This document shows, piece after piece, positions 24,648-26,137 of a stretch of DNA of 26,137 nt. The translations under genes were made by a program, and so were the position numbers. Positions within the stretch are counted from its first letter, which is position 1, and the number at the start of each line of letters is the position of its first letter. The notes under the pieces were generated by a model. That model did no database searches and was not told where the DNA came from. It saw only the letters and a program-made list of their open reading frames with translations. The DNA comes from Setaria digitata (Eukaryota; Nematoda; Chromadorea; Rhabditida; Setariidae): NCBI GenBank assembly GCA_003640385.1, contig RCAB01000691.1, positions 1 to 26,137 on the forward strand, read 5' to 3'.

Positions 24648-25011
24648 TTAAAACTGTAAAATCTTGAAACAAAAAAAAAAAAGAAAATTTATCAAAATTT
24701 AAAAAATTAACCATTTCGTCATCTTTCCGCTCAGTTTTCGTTGTTGACATCAAACATTTGTCATTTTTATCATTAGCAGTAAAAGGCTCAGCAGACCTAA
24801 TCATATTTGATTTCGAATTGTTATTTAAATGATATTCCGCTGGCTTCTGATGATGTTTCAGTACCAGCACTGATATATATGTTACCAGAACTGTTAACAT
24901 AACAACGTACTGATAAAATTTATATATCAAATAATCATATGTAACATCCAACTCCAATCCCAAGCCAATCCAAAGCATTTCTTGATCGGAACACAAAATC
25001 AAGAAGAAATC
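24648..25011 (-). CDS. Partial gene: 3' exons of an unrecognised membrane protein
   Basis: Minus-strand exon 25011-24712 (100 codons) opens after a TTTTTAG acceptor in phase 0. It encodes DFFLILCSDQEMLWIGLGLE, a hydrophobic segment (YQYVVMLTVLVTYISVLVL) and a polar, Lys/Asn-rich tail ending ERKDDEM. A 49-nt intron (24711-24663; GTTAAT to TTTCAAG, very T-rich) leads to a five-codon last exon, ILQF and stop at 24648. If that intron is retained, the frame runs on to a stop at 24586. The single transmembrane helix followed by a polar tail might be the end of a multipass receptor or a type I protein. No family was recognised, and no upstream exon could be identified between 25012 and the window end. 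Confidence 0.5.
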
Positions 25012-25921
25012 CTAAAAATTAACTACACTATTTTTTCCTTTTTCATTTTAAAATTAAAATTTCAACAATTGCACTGATAATAAAAAAGAAAAAAGAAATA
25101 AATTATCATTTGCCGTAAGTTGTAAAAANAAAAAAAGATGAAAGAAAAAAGAAATAAATTATCATTTGCCGTAAGTTGTAAAAAAGCAATCAAAACGAAT
25201 CGTTTATTTATTTAATGTAAGAATAAACTCAAAAAAAAAGAGCGGAAAAAATAATACAATTTCATAAAAAGAAAACTTTACATTAAAAAAAATAAAATTC
25301 CATTTTCATTTTTTTTTTTATTTTTCAAATTAAACATAAAAATAAACTCTGAGCTAACACAAACTATCAATTACGCTATAACAAAATTTTTGCTATTTAT
25401 TCAGAAAATTCTGTTAGCAAAATGATGATGAAAAGGCTGATTACAGCTGTTCAATAGAAATTAACCAAATTCGTAGCACAAAAAAATTAAAAAATAAAAA
25501 TTGAAAAAATCAAAAAGCCAAAAAGAAGAATGGAAGGAAAATGGTGAAGAAAAACAAAAACAAAACAGCTGTATAAAGAATTAATAGGAAGTAGGAAATG
25601 ATAATAATAAAATTTTATTGAACATTTTTTTTTTGTGAAATAAATTGAGAAATAATTTACTATTTCCTAATAATTAGAAAAAAATTTGCCAGAAGTGTTT
25701 GCATTTAAAACTGTAATTAAAACAAATTACCATTTAAACTGTATTTTCATAGTAAATTAATGATTAAGTTCCTTTTTTCTTAGGAAAAATATGTCTGTTA
25801 ATGGGAGTTATTGTAATTATTAGCAGCCTATTCAATTATAAATTACACTTCCATAATTAATTAATTATGACTGAGTCTCCTCTTTTTTCCCTCAATTATT
25901 TTTTGGACGAATTTTTATTTT
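25012..25921. other. Upstream intron or intergenic sequence with gap duplicate
   Basis: A-rich sequence without a supportable exon. A ~41-bp block (GAAAAAAGAAATAAATTATC...) is present at 25088-25128 and 25144-25184 around the N at 25129, again suggesting assembly redundancy. Confidence 0.5.
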
Positions 25922-25922
25922 N

Positions 25923-26137
25923 AAAATTAAGTGCAAAAGTATTTTCGGCAACGGACGGAACGAAATGGCGAAGGTGCGAAAATGGACGATGGCATTTTGG
26001 CCCTTCGAAAAAGTGTCAATTGTCGCAGCGCCATCAAAATGAAAACTTTCCTTTGGTTTGGGAAAATTTCGGCATGGGAACTGTTCCTTTTCTGCCAAAT
26101 TTCCTTTCTTCCATCGCTTTTTGTGGAAAATTCGCAA
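25923..26137. other. GC-richer segment after a gap, open on both strands
   Basis: After the N at 25922 the base composition changes to roughly 45% G+C, against about a quarter in most of the window. Both a plus-strand frame (from 25932) and a minus-strand frame stay open to the window edge. Neither translation resembles a family I know. It may be part of an exon, a repeat, or a misjoined contig end. Confidence 0.4.

Noticed and set aside
25783..25857. Plus-strand exon-like stretch after a good TTTCTTAG, with a hydrophobic frame
   Set aside because: It is short, without a donor that keeps the frame and without a partner exon. Insufficient support.

Overview
This is an AT-rich eukaryotic window with small spliced exons, U-rich 3' splice sites (mostly TTTTTAG or TTTTCAG) and many homopolymer and GA/AAT microsatellites. 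A cuticlin-like ZP protein and an NRF-6-type acyltransferase-3 protein both point to a nematode. The base composition and intron style would suit a filarial or other spirurid worm, but that is an inference. No bacterial operon, CRISPR array, tRNA, rRNA or intact transposon was seen.

Layout: (1) 186-3988 (+), a small secreted or membrane-anchored protein with the C-terminal half of a ZP domain, six proposed exons. (2) 4415-6292 (-), a four-exon, 262-aa HAD-superfamily protein of the HDHD3 type, tail-to-tail with the ZP gene. (3) 7949-10131 (+), a six-exon, 351-aa RNF113/Cwc24 orthologue (CCCH zinc finger plus RING), head-to-head with the HAD gene. (4) 10132-13687, intergenic, with a degenerate ~64-bp minisatellite and an assembly-gap duplication. 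(5) 13688-23545 (+), a 13-exon, 708-aa NRF-6/acyltransferase-3 multipass membrane protein. Every exon junction can be phased, but the conserved Arg and His of the acyltransferase core are replaced. (6) 24648-25011 (-), the last exons of an unrecognised membrane protein gene. (7) 25923-26137, a more GC-rich segment after a gap base.

The genes look functionally unrelated: extracellular matrix, small-molecule or phosphatase-like, spliceosome, and lipid or acyl membrane biology. There is no sign of an operon. Four single-N gaps (12139, 14576, 25129, 25922) occur. Three of them are flanked by near-identical direct copies, so some apparent duplication is probably assembly redundancy. The main points of interest are the probable loss of catalytic residues in the NRF-like protein, a perfect 32-bp tandem duplication that copies a 5' splice site, the ZP-C-only protein, a GA microsatellite serving as a polypyrimidine tract next to a four-codon upstream ORF, and a high share of GTT-type 5' splice sites. 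I did not find a convincing wholly new system.
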